DNA of 64,000 bases, taken from positions 41,649-105,648 of the forward strand of contig JAOADN010000002.1 of the NCBI GenBank assembly GCA_026417295.1. The letters are read 5' to 3'. Positions 27,990-36,490 of the stretch are shown here, in pieces. The notes under the pieces are model-generated. The model was not told where the DNA came from and ran no database searches. It saw only the letters and a program-made list of their open reading frames with translations. How positions within the stretch are numbered: position 1 is the first letter of the stretch; each line of letters begins with the position of its first letter. This DNA is from Paracoccaceae bacterium (GTDB taxonomy: Bacteria; Pseudomonadota; Alphaproteobacteria; Rhodobacterales; Rhodobacteraceae). A program made the position numbers and the translations under genes.

Positions 27990-28919
27990 ATGCACGGGCA
28001 GGATTCCCGATGGATCTCGGCCTTCCTCGAGGGGATCGCGGCCGAGAAGGGGGCCGCGCGCAACACGCTTCTGTCCTACGGGCGAGACCTTCAGGATGCG
28101 GCGGCATGGCTTGGCGCGCGGGGACAATCCTTCGCGACGGCCGGCCGGGCCGATGTGGAGGCCTATCTGGTGGCCTGCGATGCTGCGGGCCTGTCAACTG
28201 CCACACGTGCGCGACGACTGTCGGCAATTCGCCAACTGTTCCGCTTCGCCCATGCCGAAGGCTGGCGGACAGACGACCCGGCCATCAGGATTGCCGGACC
28301 GGGCCGGCGGCGGAGCCTGCCGCAGGATCTGGGCAAAGACGAGGTTCTGGCCCTGATCGAGGCCGCGGGAAGGACCGGCCGCAGCGAGGCCGAGCGCGCC
28401 CGCAACCGCTGCATGCTGGAGTTGCTGTACGCGACCGGGATGCGGGTGTCGGAGCTGGTCGGCCTGCCTGTCTCGGCCGTGCGCGGCGATCCCAGGATGA
28501 TCCTTGTTCGCGGCAAGGGTGGCAAGGAACGCATGGTGCCCCTGAACGAACCGGCGCGGAAGGCGCTGGCCCAGTGGCTTGGACTGCGCGATGGCGCCGC
28601 AGGTGAGGCCGCGAAGGGATCGCGCTTCCTGTTTCCGGCCCGGGGTCGGGCGGGACATCTGACGCGACAGGGCTTTCACGGGCTGCTCAAGACCCTGGCG
28701 ATCACGGCAGGGATCGACCCGGCAAGGGTTGCTCCACACCGCCTGCGCCACGCCTTCGCCACGCATCTTCTGGCGGGCGGCGCCGACCTGCGCGCGATCC
28801 AGACGATGCTGGGCCACGCGGATCTGGCCACGACCGAGATCTATACCCATGTGCTGGACGGCAGGCTGCGCGAGCTTGTCCTGAAGAAGCATCCGCTGGC
28901 ACGCAGGGGGTCTTCGTGA
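27990..28919 (+). CDS. xerD: Tyrosine recombinase XerD
   Basis: This 309-residue recombinase has the N-terminal SAM-like domain (RNTLLSYGRDLQDAAAWL). The catalytic domain carries Arg in LLYATGMRVSELVGLP, Lys in RGKGGKERMVPL, the H-x-x-R of PHRLRHAFATHLL, a further His in LGHADL and the nucleophilic Tyr in TTEIYTHV. With XerC it resolves chromosome dimers at dif. It closes an apparent operon of envelope genes and is convergent with the RTX gene. No dif site is evident in the window. Confidence 0.9.
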   Translation: MHGQDSRWISAFLEGIAAEKGAARNTLLSYGRDLQDAAAWLGARGQSFATAGRADVEAYLVACDAAGLSTATRARRLSAIRQLFRFAHAEGWRTDDPAIRIAGPGRRRSLPQDLGKDEVLALIEAAGRTGRSEAERARNRCMLELLYATGMRVSELVGLPVSAVRGDPRMILVRGKGGKERMVPLNEPARKALAQWLGLRDGAAGEAAKGSRFLFPARGRAGHLTRQGFHGLLKTLAITAGIDPARVAPHRLRHAFATHLLAGGADLRAIQTMLGHADLATTEIYTHVLDGRLRELVLKKHPLARRGSS

Positions 28920-28953
28920 CACCCCCGCGTCCGGGCCGTGCGCAAGCGGTAGG

Positions 28954-31005
28954 TCAGACGAAGATCACGGCATCGGCGACGGCGGCGTAGGACCCGGCCC
29001 CGGCCACCCACAACTGGTCGCCTCCGCCGAAGTCGAACACGAGGTCGCTGCCGCTGGTCCGGACAAGGGCCGACAGATCCGTGCCGTAGGCATTCCGGAT
29101 CGCCAGGTCGAAGGCGATGCGGTCCCCCGCGGCACGGGAGAAGTCGAGGATCAGGTCGGCCCCGTCACCGACCGAGAAGCGGAAGATGTCCGCGCCGGCT
29201 TCACCCCGCAGGCGGTCCGATCCCGCGCCGCCGGCCAGCCAGTCGTCTCCGGCGCCGCCGAAGAGCGTGTCGTTGCCAGCTTCGCCCCACAGCCTGTCAT
29301 TGCCGGCCTCTCCGTAGACGAGATCGTTTCCGGCGCCGCCGAAAAGGCTGTCATCGCCATTGCCGCCAAGCGCCCTGTCCTCGCCGTCACCGAGGCGCAG
29401 CACGTCCGCGCCGTCCTGGCCGCGCAGAAGGTCGTTTCCGGCACCGCCCAGAAGGCTGTCGGCGCCCCCTCCCCCGGCGAGCGTGTCGTTCCCTTCCCCG
29501 CCGCCGAGCGTATCGTCGCCGTCCCCGCCCGCGAGTGAGTCATCCCCGGCCTCTCCGAGCAGCAGGTCGTGGCCAGCACCGGCAGCGACGATGTCGTTGC
29601 CTTCGCCGGCCTCAACGGCATTCGCCCCTTCGCCGGCATTCAGGTTGTCGTTCCCCGCCCCGCCGCGCAGCGTATCGTTGCCCTCCCCGCCGACCAGCCT
29701 GTCGCCTCCGTCGCCCCCGTCGAGGAGGTCGTCACCCATCCCGCCATAGAGCGAATCCGCGCCCGGACCGCCGGACAGGCTGTCCGCGCCATCCAGACCC
29801 TGAAGCAGGTCGTTGCCCTCCCCGCCCGCAAGGACGTCATTTCCGCCGCCGCCATCGAGCGTGTCGCTGCCGGCCCCGCCATCGAGGAGGTCATCACCGA
29901 GATCGCCGCGCAGGACGTCATCGCCATTGCCGCCGGACAGCTCGTCTGCCCCGTTGCCGCCATAGCCGGTGTCGCCCCCATCGCCCAGGAGCAGGCGGTC
30001 GTCGCCGTCCTCGCCCCAGACGCGGTCATCGCCGGCGCCGGCCACGACGGTGTCGTTCCCCGCCCGGGCGGCGATGACGTTCGCCCCCGAATTGCCCCAG
30101 AGCCGGTTGGCCGCGGCGTTTCCGGTCAGGCCGAGATCCTGCTGGCCGATCAGTTCGGCATCTGCCACCCCGGAGACAAGGACCAGACTGCCGGACGAGA
30201 GGAAGCGGTTGCCGTCCACGAGGTCGAGCTTGACGTTGCCGGCCGTGAGGTCGACGCGCAGGACCGACTGGATCTGGCCGTCGGTGACATTCAGTGTCGC
30301 GAGGCCCGCGGTCAGGGCCAGCGCGTAGCCACCGGCCGCGGCGGACTGGGCCTGAGATCCCCCGTCGGCGGCGGCAAACTGGATTCCGCCGCGCCCCTCG
30401 CCCGGTGTGTAGAAACCGTCGCCGTCGGTATCGCCATAGACGACGCCCGTGAGGAACGGACCGGCCGCCCCTGCGGCAAGGTCCTGGACGAGCATGGCCG
30501 TGTTGTAGGTCGTGCCGCCGAGCGCGAGCTGGCCGAATTCGAGACCAAGCCCGATCTCGCGCAGGGCACCGTCAAGCAGGACGCGGCGCATCGCCGGATT
30601 CTCGAACACCGCCGCGTGGAGGGTCTCGACGATCGAGGGACCCTGCGCGGCGATGTCGAGCGGCGCCGTCTGGCCGACATAGACTATGTTCTCCGCCCAG
30701 GTTCCCGCCGGCCCGAGGACATAGCCGGCATTCGCCATCCTCTGGCCCGGAGTCGATCCCCCTGCGCCGCCGTGCCCGACCGCATCCGCGTCCAGGATCC
30801 AGCGCGCGTGACCCTCTGCCGCCGCCGACAGGGCCAGGCTTGCGGCGAGGGGCTGGAGCGGCGCGGGCGCGATCGTTCCGGCGGGGAGTCCGTCGTTCAG
30901 GCCGATCCCCTGAAGTGCGGCCTCGGCGGCCGGACCGAGACGCGCGAAGTTGACGATCTCCAGCAGGTACTGTTCCAGCGCCGAAAGCGCCGCCGATGTG
31001 GTCAT
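28954..31005 (-). CDS. Secreted CAP-domain/RTX calcium-binding protein
   Basis: This 683-residue protein has no N-terminal signal peptide, as expected for type I secretion. Residues about 8-175 form a CAP/SCP domain (LLEIVNFARLGPAAEA, GHARWILDADAVGHGG, WAENIVYVG). A short SdrD-B-like module follows (VVYGDTDGDGFYTPGEGRGG). Residues about 300-600 are some 20-plus GGxGxDxL nonapeptide repeats, which bind calcium after export. The C-terminus (DLVFDFGGGDQLWVAG) is the kind seen in RTX substrates. The start has GGAG 7 nt upstream. No type I ABC exporter is adjacent, so secretion components must be elsewhere. Confidence 0.9.
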   Translation of the reverse strand: MTTSAALSALEQYLLEIVNFARLGPAAEAALQGIGLNDGLPAGTIAPAPLQPLAASLALSAAAEGHARWILDADAVGHGGAGGSTPGQRMANAGYVLGPAGTWAENIVYVGQTAPLDIAAQGPSIVETLHAAVFENPAMRRVLLDGALREIGLGLEFGQLALGGTTYNTAMLVQDLAAGAAGPFLTGVVYGDTDGDGFYTPGEGRGGIQFAAADGGSQAQSAAAGGYALALTAGLATLNVTDGQIQSVLRVDLTAGNVKLDLVDGNRFLSSGSLVLVSGVADAELIGQQDLGLTGNAAANRLWGNSGANVIAARAGNDTVVAGAGDDRVWGEDGDDRLLLGDGGDTGYGGNGADELSGGNGDDVLRGDLGDDLLDGGAGSDTLDGGGGNDVLAGGEGNDLLQGLDGADSLSGGPGADSLYGGMGDDLLDGGDGGDRLVGGEGNDTLRGGAGNDNLNAGEGANAVEAGEGNDIVAAGAGHDLLLGEAGDDSLAGGDGDDTLGGGEGNDTLAGGGGADSLLGGAGNDLLRGQDGADVLRLGDGEDRALGGNGDDSLFGGAGNDLVYGEAGNDRLWGEAGNDTLFGGAGDDWLAGGAGSDRLRGEAGADIFRFSVGDGADLILDFSRAAGDRIAFDLAIRNAYGTDLSALVRTSGSDLVFDFGGGDQLWVAGAGSYAAVADAVIFV

Positions 31006-31187
31006 CCCGTTTCTCCACCGATTGCAGTTGCAGTCCCACGCACAACCCCTGCGGGTCGCCCGATTGCAAAATGCGACGGTCGGGTGAACGAATGGTCTAC
31101 GCGGATGCAGGCCCGCCCGGCAGGCGGGCCGGAAGCAGCCGGGAATTGCGTAGACTTCTCATGATGGCGCCACCGAGGAACGGATCC

Positions 31188-32729
31188 TCACCGGGCCTTG
31201 AAGAGCGAGCCGAAGATTCCGCGGACGATCCGGCGCCCGGTCGTTCCGGTCAGTTCCTTCATGACGTTCCTTGTGAGCGCCTCGCCGAAGCTTTCCTCGG
31301 CCCGGCCGCGTCCGGCGGGTCGTTGCGCCGCCGTCCCGCCATCCCATCGCCGGGCCCGGCTGAATTCGGCATCGAGCTCCTTCATGCGCGCCGTCCTGTC
31401 GTCCCCGGCAGCGGCCTCGGCCGCCTCGGCCGCGCGCGCCTGCAGCTTCTCGAAGGCCGACTCACGATCGACGAGGGTGTTGTACTTGGCGCCCAGCGGC
31501 GAGGCGGAGAGGATCGCCGCGCGCTCTTCGGGCGCGATGGGCCCAAGCCGGCTTTTCGGTGGGCGGACGAGCGTGCGTTCGACCATGCCGGGAATGCCCT
31601 TGTCTTCCAGCAGGGATGTCACGGCCTCGCCGGTGCCGACCTGCTTGATCGCCTCTTCGGTACTGAAGCGCGGGTTCGGGCGATAGTTCTCGGCCGCACG
31701 CCTGAGATCCTTCTGGTCCTTCGCCGTGAAGGCACGCAGCGCGTGCTGGATGCGGTTGCCGAGTTGCCCGAGAACCGCATCCGGAACGTCAGCCGGGTTC
31801 TGCGTGATGAAGAACACCCCGACGCCCTTCGACCGGATCAGGCGCGCGACCTGTTCGACCTTGTCGACCAGCGCCTTGGGCGCATCCTTGAAGAGAAGGT
31901 GCGCCTCGTCGAAGAAGAACACCAGCTTGGGCTTGTCGGGATCGCCGATCTCGGGCAGTTCCTCGAAGAGCTCCGAAAGGAGCCACAGCAGGAACGTGGC
32001 GTAAAGCCTTGGCGAAGCCATAAGTTTGTCCGACGCGAGGATGTTGACGCGGCCCCGCCCGTCGGCTTCGGTTGCCATCATGTCGGAAAGTTCGAGCGCC
32101 GGTTCACCGAAGAGCCGGGTGCCGCCCTGGTTCTCGAGCACGAGGAGCTGACGCTGGATGGCGCCCACCGTGGCCGGCGAGATGTTGCCGTAGCGCAGGG
32201 CAAGGTCGCCGGCGTTCTGGCCGATCCATACCAGCATCGACTGCAGGTCCTTCAGGTCGAGGAGAGCGAGGCCCTGTTCGTCGGCGATGCGGAAGGCGAT
32301 GTTCAGCACGCCCTCCTGCGGCTCGCTCAGATCCATCAGGCGCGACAGAAGCAGCGGCCCCATCTCGGTCACCGTGGTGCGGACGGGGTGACCCTGCTCG
32401 CCGAAAAGATCCCAGAAGGTCGCGGGAAAGGCCATGTATTCCAGCGTGTAGCCGATGGTCGCCGCGCGTTTGGCGAAGGGTTCGTGCAGCTTCGAGGCTT
32501 CCGATCCGGCCCTGGCGAGCCCCGCGAGATCTCCCTTCACGTCGGCCAGGAACACCGGCACGCCGGCCGAGGAGAAGCCCTCGGCAAGGACCTGCAGGCT
32601 GACCGTCTTGCCGGTTCCGGTCGCACCGGCGATGAGGCCGTGCCGGTTGCCATACCTGAGCAGGAGGTTCTGCGGCGTCGAATACCCCTCGCCGCCGCCG
32701 CCAACGAAAATCGCACCATCCGTATCCAC
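31188..32729 (-). CDS. HerA-like ATPase (DUF853 family)
   Basis: This 513-residue ATPase begins with GTG after AGGAGG (5-nt spacing). It has Walker [13 protein letters not shown], a helicase-like Walker [15 protein letters not shown], the [12 protein letters not shown] segment, and a C-terminal region with [11 protein letters not shown]. This is the DUF853/HerA-FtsK-like family, called YjgR in E. coli; a DNA-translocating role is inferred from fold. It reads toward the RTX gene and starts near the small-RNA region. Confidence 0.85.
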   Translation of the reverse strand: MDTDGAIFVGGGGEGYSTPQNLLLRYGNRHGLIAGATGTGKTVSLQVLAEGFSSAGVPVFLADVKGDLAGLARAGSEASKLHEPFAKRAATIGYTLEYMAFPATFWDLFGEQGHPVRTTVTEMGPLLLSRLMDLSEPQEGVLNIAFRIADEQGLALLDLKDLQSMLVWIGQNAGDLALRYGNISPATVGAIQRQLLVLENQGGTRLFGEPALELSDMMATEADGRGRVNILASDKLMASPRLYATFLLWLLSELFEELPEIGDPDKPKLVFFFDEAHLLFKDAPKALVDKVEQVARLIRSKGVGVFFITQNPADVPDAVLGQLGNRIQHALRAFTAKDQKDLRRAAENYRPNPRFSTEEAIKQVGTGEAVTSLLEDKGIPGMVERTLVRPPKSRLGPIAPEERAAILSASPLGAKYNTLVDRESAFEKLQARAAEAAEAAAGDDRTARMKELDAEFSRARRWDGGTAAQRPAGRGRAEESFGEALTRNVMKELTGTTGRRIVRGIFGSLFKAR

Positions 32730-32799
32730 CAGGTCCTCCTGCCCTTCCGTTGCGTCACCCTGCCAGAGCCGGGGACGCCGCTGGCACAATACATCGTTA

Positions 32800-32905
32800 A
32801 CCGGAGTCTGCCAGAACTGAGGTTGTCCGCTGGCGGAGCTGCCGTGTGGCGGATGTCACTTCCCTCCCTGTCAGACTGGCCGCGCCCTTCAAGGCGCGGC
32901 TTTTT
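32800..32905 (+). ncRNA. Putative small RNA 1 (3' end defined by terminator)
   Basis: The plus-strand transcript ending at the TTTTT of 32901-32905 carries no plausible coding region. It has a pyrimidine-rich segment, CTTCCCTCCCTG, that could pair with Shine-Dalgarno sequences, followed by the strong terminator stem. The 5' end is not defined: I see no convincing promoter, so 32800 is a guess. The herA start on the opposite strand is 71 nt away. The segment 32864-32882 is complementary to 33002-33020 in putative RNA 2. Confidence 0.45.
32864..32905 (+). terminator. Intrinsic terminator of putative small RNA 1
   Basis: GCCGCGCC and GGCGCGGC form a perfect 8-bp stem (32879-32886 and 32893-32900) with a 6-nt loop, followed by TTTTT. 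This is a strong Rho-independent terminator on the plus strand, with no protein gene upstream that it could end. The 19 nt before it match, in reverse complement, a segment of putative RNA 2. Confidence 0.8.
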
Positions 32906-32954
32906 CCCTTTGAAATCAGGGGTGTGGATGATACCGCTCACATCGATTTTTCGG

Positions 32955-32983
32955 TTGACGGATGCAGGCGCGTGTCATAGCGT
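32955..32983 (+). promoter_or_regulatory. Putative sigma70 promoter of small RNA 2
   Basis: TTGACG at 32955-32960 and TAGCGT at 32978-32983 are separated by 17 bp. The -35 fits well, the -10 moderately. Transcription would begin near 32990, just before the structured RNA that ends at 33060. Confidence 0.5.
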
Positions 32984-32989
32984 CTGGCG

Positions 32990-33060
32990 CAATGACTAAG
33001 TCGGCCAGTCCGACAGGGAGCACAGATCGGAAAGGGGCCACCTGCGGGCCCCTTTTCTAT
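32990..33060 (+). ncRNA. Putative small RNA 2
   Basis: About 70 nt lie between a sigma70-like promoter and an intrinsic terminator. A first hairpin, GTCGG-CCAGT-CCGAC, covers 33000-33014. An A/G-rich linker with CAGGGAG follows, then the stem AAAGGGGCC / GGCCCCTTT (33031-33039 and 33047-33055) and a T-rich tail. Two hairpins with a purine-rich single-stranded linker and U-tail are typical of Hfq-dependent RNAs, and hfq is in this window. It could instead be a terminated leader of ialB, which starts 140 nt downstream. Confidence 0.55.
33031..33060 (+). terminator. Intrinsic terminator of putative small RNA 2
   Basis: A 9-bp stem, AAAGGGGCC with GGCCCCTTT, encloses a 7-nt loop and is followed by TTTTCTAT, a Rho-independent terminator on the plus strand upstream of ialB. 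Confidence 0.75.
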
Positions 33061-33199
33061 TCCGCCCCGGATCTTCCGCCTCAGGCAAGGGTCTGCCGGC
33101 CACGAAGGCGTGAAACGCGTCGCCTCCGTTTCTGCCCTGACACCGGCGTCGCGTCATGCTAGAGCGCGCAGCGCGAAAAGGACCTCAAGGTGCAAAGAC

Positions 33200-33823
33200 A
33201 TGAACTTCACGATCCGCCCACTTGCCCTGCTGATCGCCCTCGGGCTTGGCGGCATGGCCACTGCGCAGTCGGCGGATGCGCCGGCAGGCGGGGCACCGGC
33301 AGCCGATACCGCGGGTGACCCCGCGGCCTTCTCGACGGGACAGGAAGTCGGGGGCGTGGGCGAGACCTACACGAAGGAGACCTTCGGCGACTGGCAGCTC
33401 AACTGCATCCGCACCGCAGACGGATCGGATCCCTGCCAGCTCTACCAGCTGCTGAAGGACGACAAGGGCAACCCCGTCGCCGAGGTGAACCTCACCGCCC
33501 TGAAGCCGGGGGGCGAGGCGGTCGCCGGGGCGACAATCATTGCCCCGCTCGAGACCCTGCTGACGCAGGGCCTGGCGATCACGGTCGATGGCGGGAAGGA
33601 GAAGAAGTATCCCTTCACCTTCTGCGCGGCGATCGGCTGCATCAGCCGCGTCGGCTTTACCGCGGCCGAGGTGGAGGGCTTCAAGAAGGGGGCGAAGGCG
33701 ACGGTGACGGTCGTTCCGGTCGCTGCCGCCGACCAGAAGGTCAGCGCGAACATCTCGCTCAAGGGCTTCACCGCAGGTTTCGAGGCGATCTCGAAGCTGG
33801 TCGCGGAATCCGCAGCCCCCTAG
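33200..33823 (+). CDS. Invasion-associated locus B (IalB) family protein
   Basis: This 207-residue protein starts with a signal peptide (MNFTIRPLALLIALGLGG, cleavage near ATAQS) and an Ala/Gly-rich linker. The IalB domain starts near residue 50 with TFGDWQLNCI and includes a cysteine pair in CIRTADGSDPC and CAAIGCISRVG. Bartonella IalB is linked to erythrocyte invasion, but the family is widespread in free-living alphaproteobacteria as periplasmic proteins of unclear function. The ATG at 33200 was chosen over an upstream start at 33110. Its TAG overlaps the ketosynthase TAG as CTAG on the opposite strand. Confidence 0.88.
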   Translation: MNFTIRPLALLIALGLGGMATAQSADAPAGGAPAADTAGDPAAFSTGQEVGGVGETYTKETFGDWQLNCIRTADGSDPCQLYQLLKDDKGNPVAEVNLTALKPGGEAVAGATIIAPLETLLTQGLAITVDGGKEKKYPFTFCAAIGCISRVGFTAAEVEGFKKGAKATVTVVPVAAADQKVSANISLKGFTAGFEAISKLVAESAAP

Positions 33824-35070
33824 CCACTGACGGGGGGCATCCCCGTGCCCCCCTTCCCGTCCTGCAGGCGCCTCAGGGCGAGGACCGCGTTGAGCCCCCC
33901 GAATGCAAAGGCGTTGGAGAGGGCTGCACCGACCCGGGCCGGTCTTGCGGCATGCACCACGACGTCGATCGCGCATTCGGGATCAGGCCTGCGGAAGCCC
34001 GCCGTCGGGGCAACGATCCCCTCGCCCAGGGCCAGAAGGCAGGCAAGGATCTCGACCGCCCCCGCCGCGCCCACCAGGTGGCCATGCAGCGACTTGGTGG
34101 ACGACACGGGGATGCCGGCGGCTGCCTTTCCGAAGACGGCCAGGATCGCCTCGGACTCGGCGCGATCGTTCGCCCGCGTACCGGTGCCATGCGCATTGAT
34201 GTAGCCGATCTCGCCCGGCGCCAGTCCGGCATCGTCCAGCGCGGCTGCCATGGCTCGGGCGGCGCCTTCGGCCGAGGGCTGCACGATGTCGCCTGCATCG
34301 GCGGTCATCCCGAAGCCGGCGACCTCGGCCAGCACGGGTGCCCCGCGGCCCAGGGCACGGGAGGCCTCCTCGAAGACGAGGATGGCGGCCCCCTCGCCCA
34401 TGACGAAGCCATTGCGGCTCTGGCAGAACGGGCGGCAGCCGTCGGGCGACATGACCCTCAGCCCTTCCCAGGCCTTGATCCCGCCGAAGGTCAGCATGGC
34501 GTCAGCCCCACCCGTCAGGACGACATCGGCCATGCCCGCCCGGATCATGTGCAGGGCAAGGCCCATTGCATGATTGGAGGCCGCGCAGGCCGTGGCCACC
34601 GTCAGCGCCGGGCCCTTCAGTCCGTGACGGATCGAGAGCTGGGCTGCTGCCGCATTGTGCATCAGGCGCGGCACGGTGAAGGGATGAACGCGGTCCCTGC
34701 CCCCGACAAGGACTGACCTGTAGGCATCCTCTGCCGTCGCGAGGCCGCCCCCCGCGGTGCCGAGGATCACGCCCGCGCGCGGCGCCTCGGCCGGCAGGAT
34801 CCGCAGGCCGGCACGGGCGACCGCCTCATCTGCGGCTGCGACCGCAAGGGCCGTCGCCCGGTCGAGCATCACCGCCTCGGCCGGAGGGAAGCGGCTGGCC
34901 ACATCCCAGTTCCTGACCTGGGCGCCGATCCTGATTGCCAGCCGATCGACATCCGCGATGTCGAGCGGACCTATGGCGACGTCTCCCCGGCGCATCGCGT
35001 CAAGGGTTCCCGGAAGATCGCCCGCGAGGGGATTGACGGTTCCGGCCCCGGTGATGACGACCCGCCGCAC
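33820..35070 (-). CDS. Beta-ketoacyl-ACP synthase (FabF/KAS II type)
   Basis: This 416-residue condensing enzyme has the Cys-His-His triad: TVATACAASNHAMG with the nucleophilic Cys, NAHGTGTRAND and STKSLHGHLVGAAGAV. It starts MRRVVITGAGTVNPLAG. It condenses malonyl-ACP with an acyl-enzyme to give 3-oxoacyl-ACP. It follows a stand-alone acyl carrier protein by 4 bp and that follows lpxD with an ATGA overlap, so the three are an operon devoted to one lipid. It is not the main fabF of type II synthesis, which usually sits with fabD/fabG/acpP. Confidence 0.88.
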   Translation of the reverse strand: MRRVVITGAGTVNPLAGDLPGTLDAMRRGDVAIGPLDIADVDRLAIRIGAQVRNWDVASRFPPAEAVMLDRATALAVAAADEAVARAGLRILPAEAPRAGVILGTAGGGLATAEDAYRSVLVGGRDRVHPFTVPRLMHNAAAAQLSIRHGLKGPALTVATACAASNHAMGLALHMIRAGMADVVLTGGADAMLTFGGIKAWEGLRVMSPDGCRPFCQSRNGFVMGEGAAILVFEEASRALGRGAPVLAEVAGFGMTADAGDIVQPSAEGAARAMAAALDDAGLAPGEIGYINAHGTGTRANDRAESEAILAVFGKAAAGIPVSSTKSLHGHLVGAAGAVEILACLLALGEGIVAPTAGFRRPDPECAIDVVVHAARPARVGAALSNAFAFGGLNAVLALRRLQDGKGGTGMPPVSG

Positions 35071-35074
35071 GCCT

Positions 35075-35332
35075 TCAGACCCTGGCGGCGAGCAGCGCCT
35101 CGACCGCCTCGACGACGCCCCCGACCGTCGTCAGGTCGACCGGTGCCTCGCCGGGGCGGTTCGCGTTGTAGGGAATGACGATCCCGTAGGTCTCCTCGAG
35201 GGTGAACAGGACCTCGACCATGGCCATGCTGTCCATCGGCAGGTCGGCGATCCGGGTGTCGGGCCCGATGTCCTGCGCATCGATGCCCGACCGCGCTGCA
35301 AGGACCCCGCGGACCGTCGCCAGAACGGTCAT
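35075..35332 (-). CDS. Acyl carrier protein, specialised
   Basis: This 85-residue protein has the 4'-phosphopantetheine site in [14 protein letters not shown] (the DSM serine). It has the family helices, and an extended loop [16 protein letters not shown] not typical of housekeeping AcpP. That loop resembles AcpXL-type carriers used in lipid A acylation in Rhizobiales. It lies between lpxD (4-bp overlap) and the ketosynthase, so it probably delivers a dedicated acyl chain to LpxD. Confidence 0.85.
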   Translation of the reverse strand: MTVLATVRGVLAARSGIDAQDIGPDTRIADLPMDSMAMVEVLFTLEETYGIVIPYNANRPGEAPVDLTTVGGVVEAVEALLAARV

Positions 35333-36435
35333 GCCTTGTCGTCCTCCCCGCCGGGCCTGCCACCCTGAAGGGCGGCGCGAAGCTCGGCAACCTGGGCAAA
35401 GAGGCGGCCAAGGCGGCGGATGTTCTTCCATGCCTCGATGTTCGCCTCCATCTTCATGGCAGGCGAGCCGAGGACGACCCGCCCGGCAGGCACGTTGGTG
35501 AACATCTTGGTCGCGCCGCCGGCGACGACGTCGTCGCCGACGATGATGTTGTCGCTGACGCCGCATTGTCCGCCCATGACGACGCGATCGCCGATGCGCG
35601 CCGAACCCGCGATGCCGACCTGCCCGCAGAGAAGGCAGTCGCGGCCGATCTGGACGTTGTGACCAACGTGGACGAGGTTGTCGAGCTTGGTCCCGCTGCC
35701 GATGCTGGTCGCACGGATCGTGCCGCGGTCGATCGCGGCATTGGCGCCGATCTCGACATCATCGCCGATCTCGACGGTCCCGAGCGAATGGATCCGGGTC
35801 CAGGCCTGGTTGACGGCGTCACCCCGGTCTCCCAGCGTTTCGCGCACCTGTTCCACCGCGGACTTCTCGGGCGTGACGAACGAGAACCCGTCCGACCCGA
35901 CCACTGCGCCAGGCTGGCAGATGAAGCGATCGCCGATCCGCACCCGTGCACCGATGCGCGCGCCCTGCAGGATCAGGGCGTCGGCGCCGATCACGGCCCC
36001 CTCGCCGATGACCGCATGGGCGGCGATCCTAGCGCGCGGCCCGAGGCTCGCGCCCGCAGCGACGACGACGAAGGGGCCGATGGCGGCGCCCTCGGCCACG
36101 ACGGCAGATGGATCGACGAGCGCCGAAGGGTGGATTCCCGGCGCGATTCCCGGACCCGGATCGAGAACCTGCGTGATCCCCGCCATGGCGTGGCGCGGGC
36201 GCGGCGCGAAGAGCGCGCCCTCGAGACCCAATCCCTGCCAGTCCGCGCCATCCCACAGGATGGCGGCGCGCGCCCGCCCGGCGGCAAGACCGGCTGCATA
36301 GGCCGGCGTCATGGCCAGCGCGAGATCGTCGGGGCCTGCCATTGCAGGCTCGGCAGCGCCCCGGATGACGATCGAGGCATTGCCCTCGACCCGCCCGCCC
36401 AGCGCTTTCGCGACTTCTGCCAGGGTGAACGCCAC
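35329..36435 (-). CDS. lpxD: UDP-3-O-acylglucosamine N-acyltransferase
   Basis: This 368-residue protein starts with GTG at 36435 ([14 protein letters not shown]). An N-terminal domain contains the glycine-rich [12 protein letters not shown] left-handed beta helix of hexapeptide repeats follows ([35 protein letters not shown] with catalytic His). The C-terminal helices end [11 protein letters not shown]. LpxD adds the amide-linked acyl chain to UDP-3-O-acylglucosamine in lipid A synthesis. It overlaps the acyl carrier protein gene (ATGA) and is separate from the usual bamA/fabZ/lpxA cluster, at least in this window. Confidence 0.92.
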   Translation of the reverse strand: MAFTLAEVAKALGGRVEGNASIVIRGAAEPAMAGPDDLALAMTPAYAAGLAAGRARAAILWDGADWQGLGLEGALFAPRPRHAMAGITQVLDPGPGIAPGIHPSALVDPSAVVAEGAAIGPFVVVAAGASLGPRARIAAHAVIGEGAVIGADALILQGARIGARVRIGDRFICQPGAVVGSDGFSFVTPEKSAVEQVRETLGDRGDAVNQAWTRIHSLGTVEIGDDVEIGANAAIDRGTIRATSIGSGTKLDNLVHVGHNVQIGRDCLLCGQVGIAGSARIGDRVVMGGQCGVSDNIIVGDDVVAGGATKMFTNVPAGRVVLGSPAMKMEANIEAWKNIRRLGRLFAQVAELRAALQGGRPGGEDDKA

Positions 36436-36490
36436 GCGACCTGCCCAGTTCCCTTGCGGGCGGCGCGACCCCGTCCGCCCGTGCCGAGAC

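Noticed and set aside
29569..31164. 531-residue open frame antisense to the RTX gene
   Set aside because: It is a shadow of the repetitive, GC-rich RTX coding strand. The translated sequence has no recognisable domain and the RTX reading is unmistakable.
32962..33162. 66-residue ORF over the putative small RNA 2
   Set aside because: It reads through an intrinsic terminator and has no domain; the region behaves like a small-RNA gene or ialB leader.
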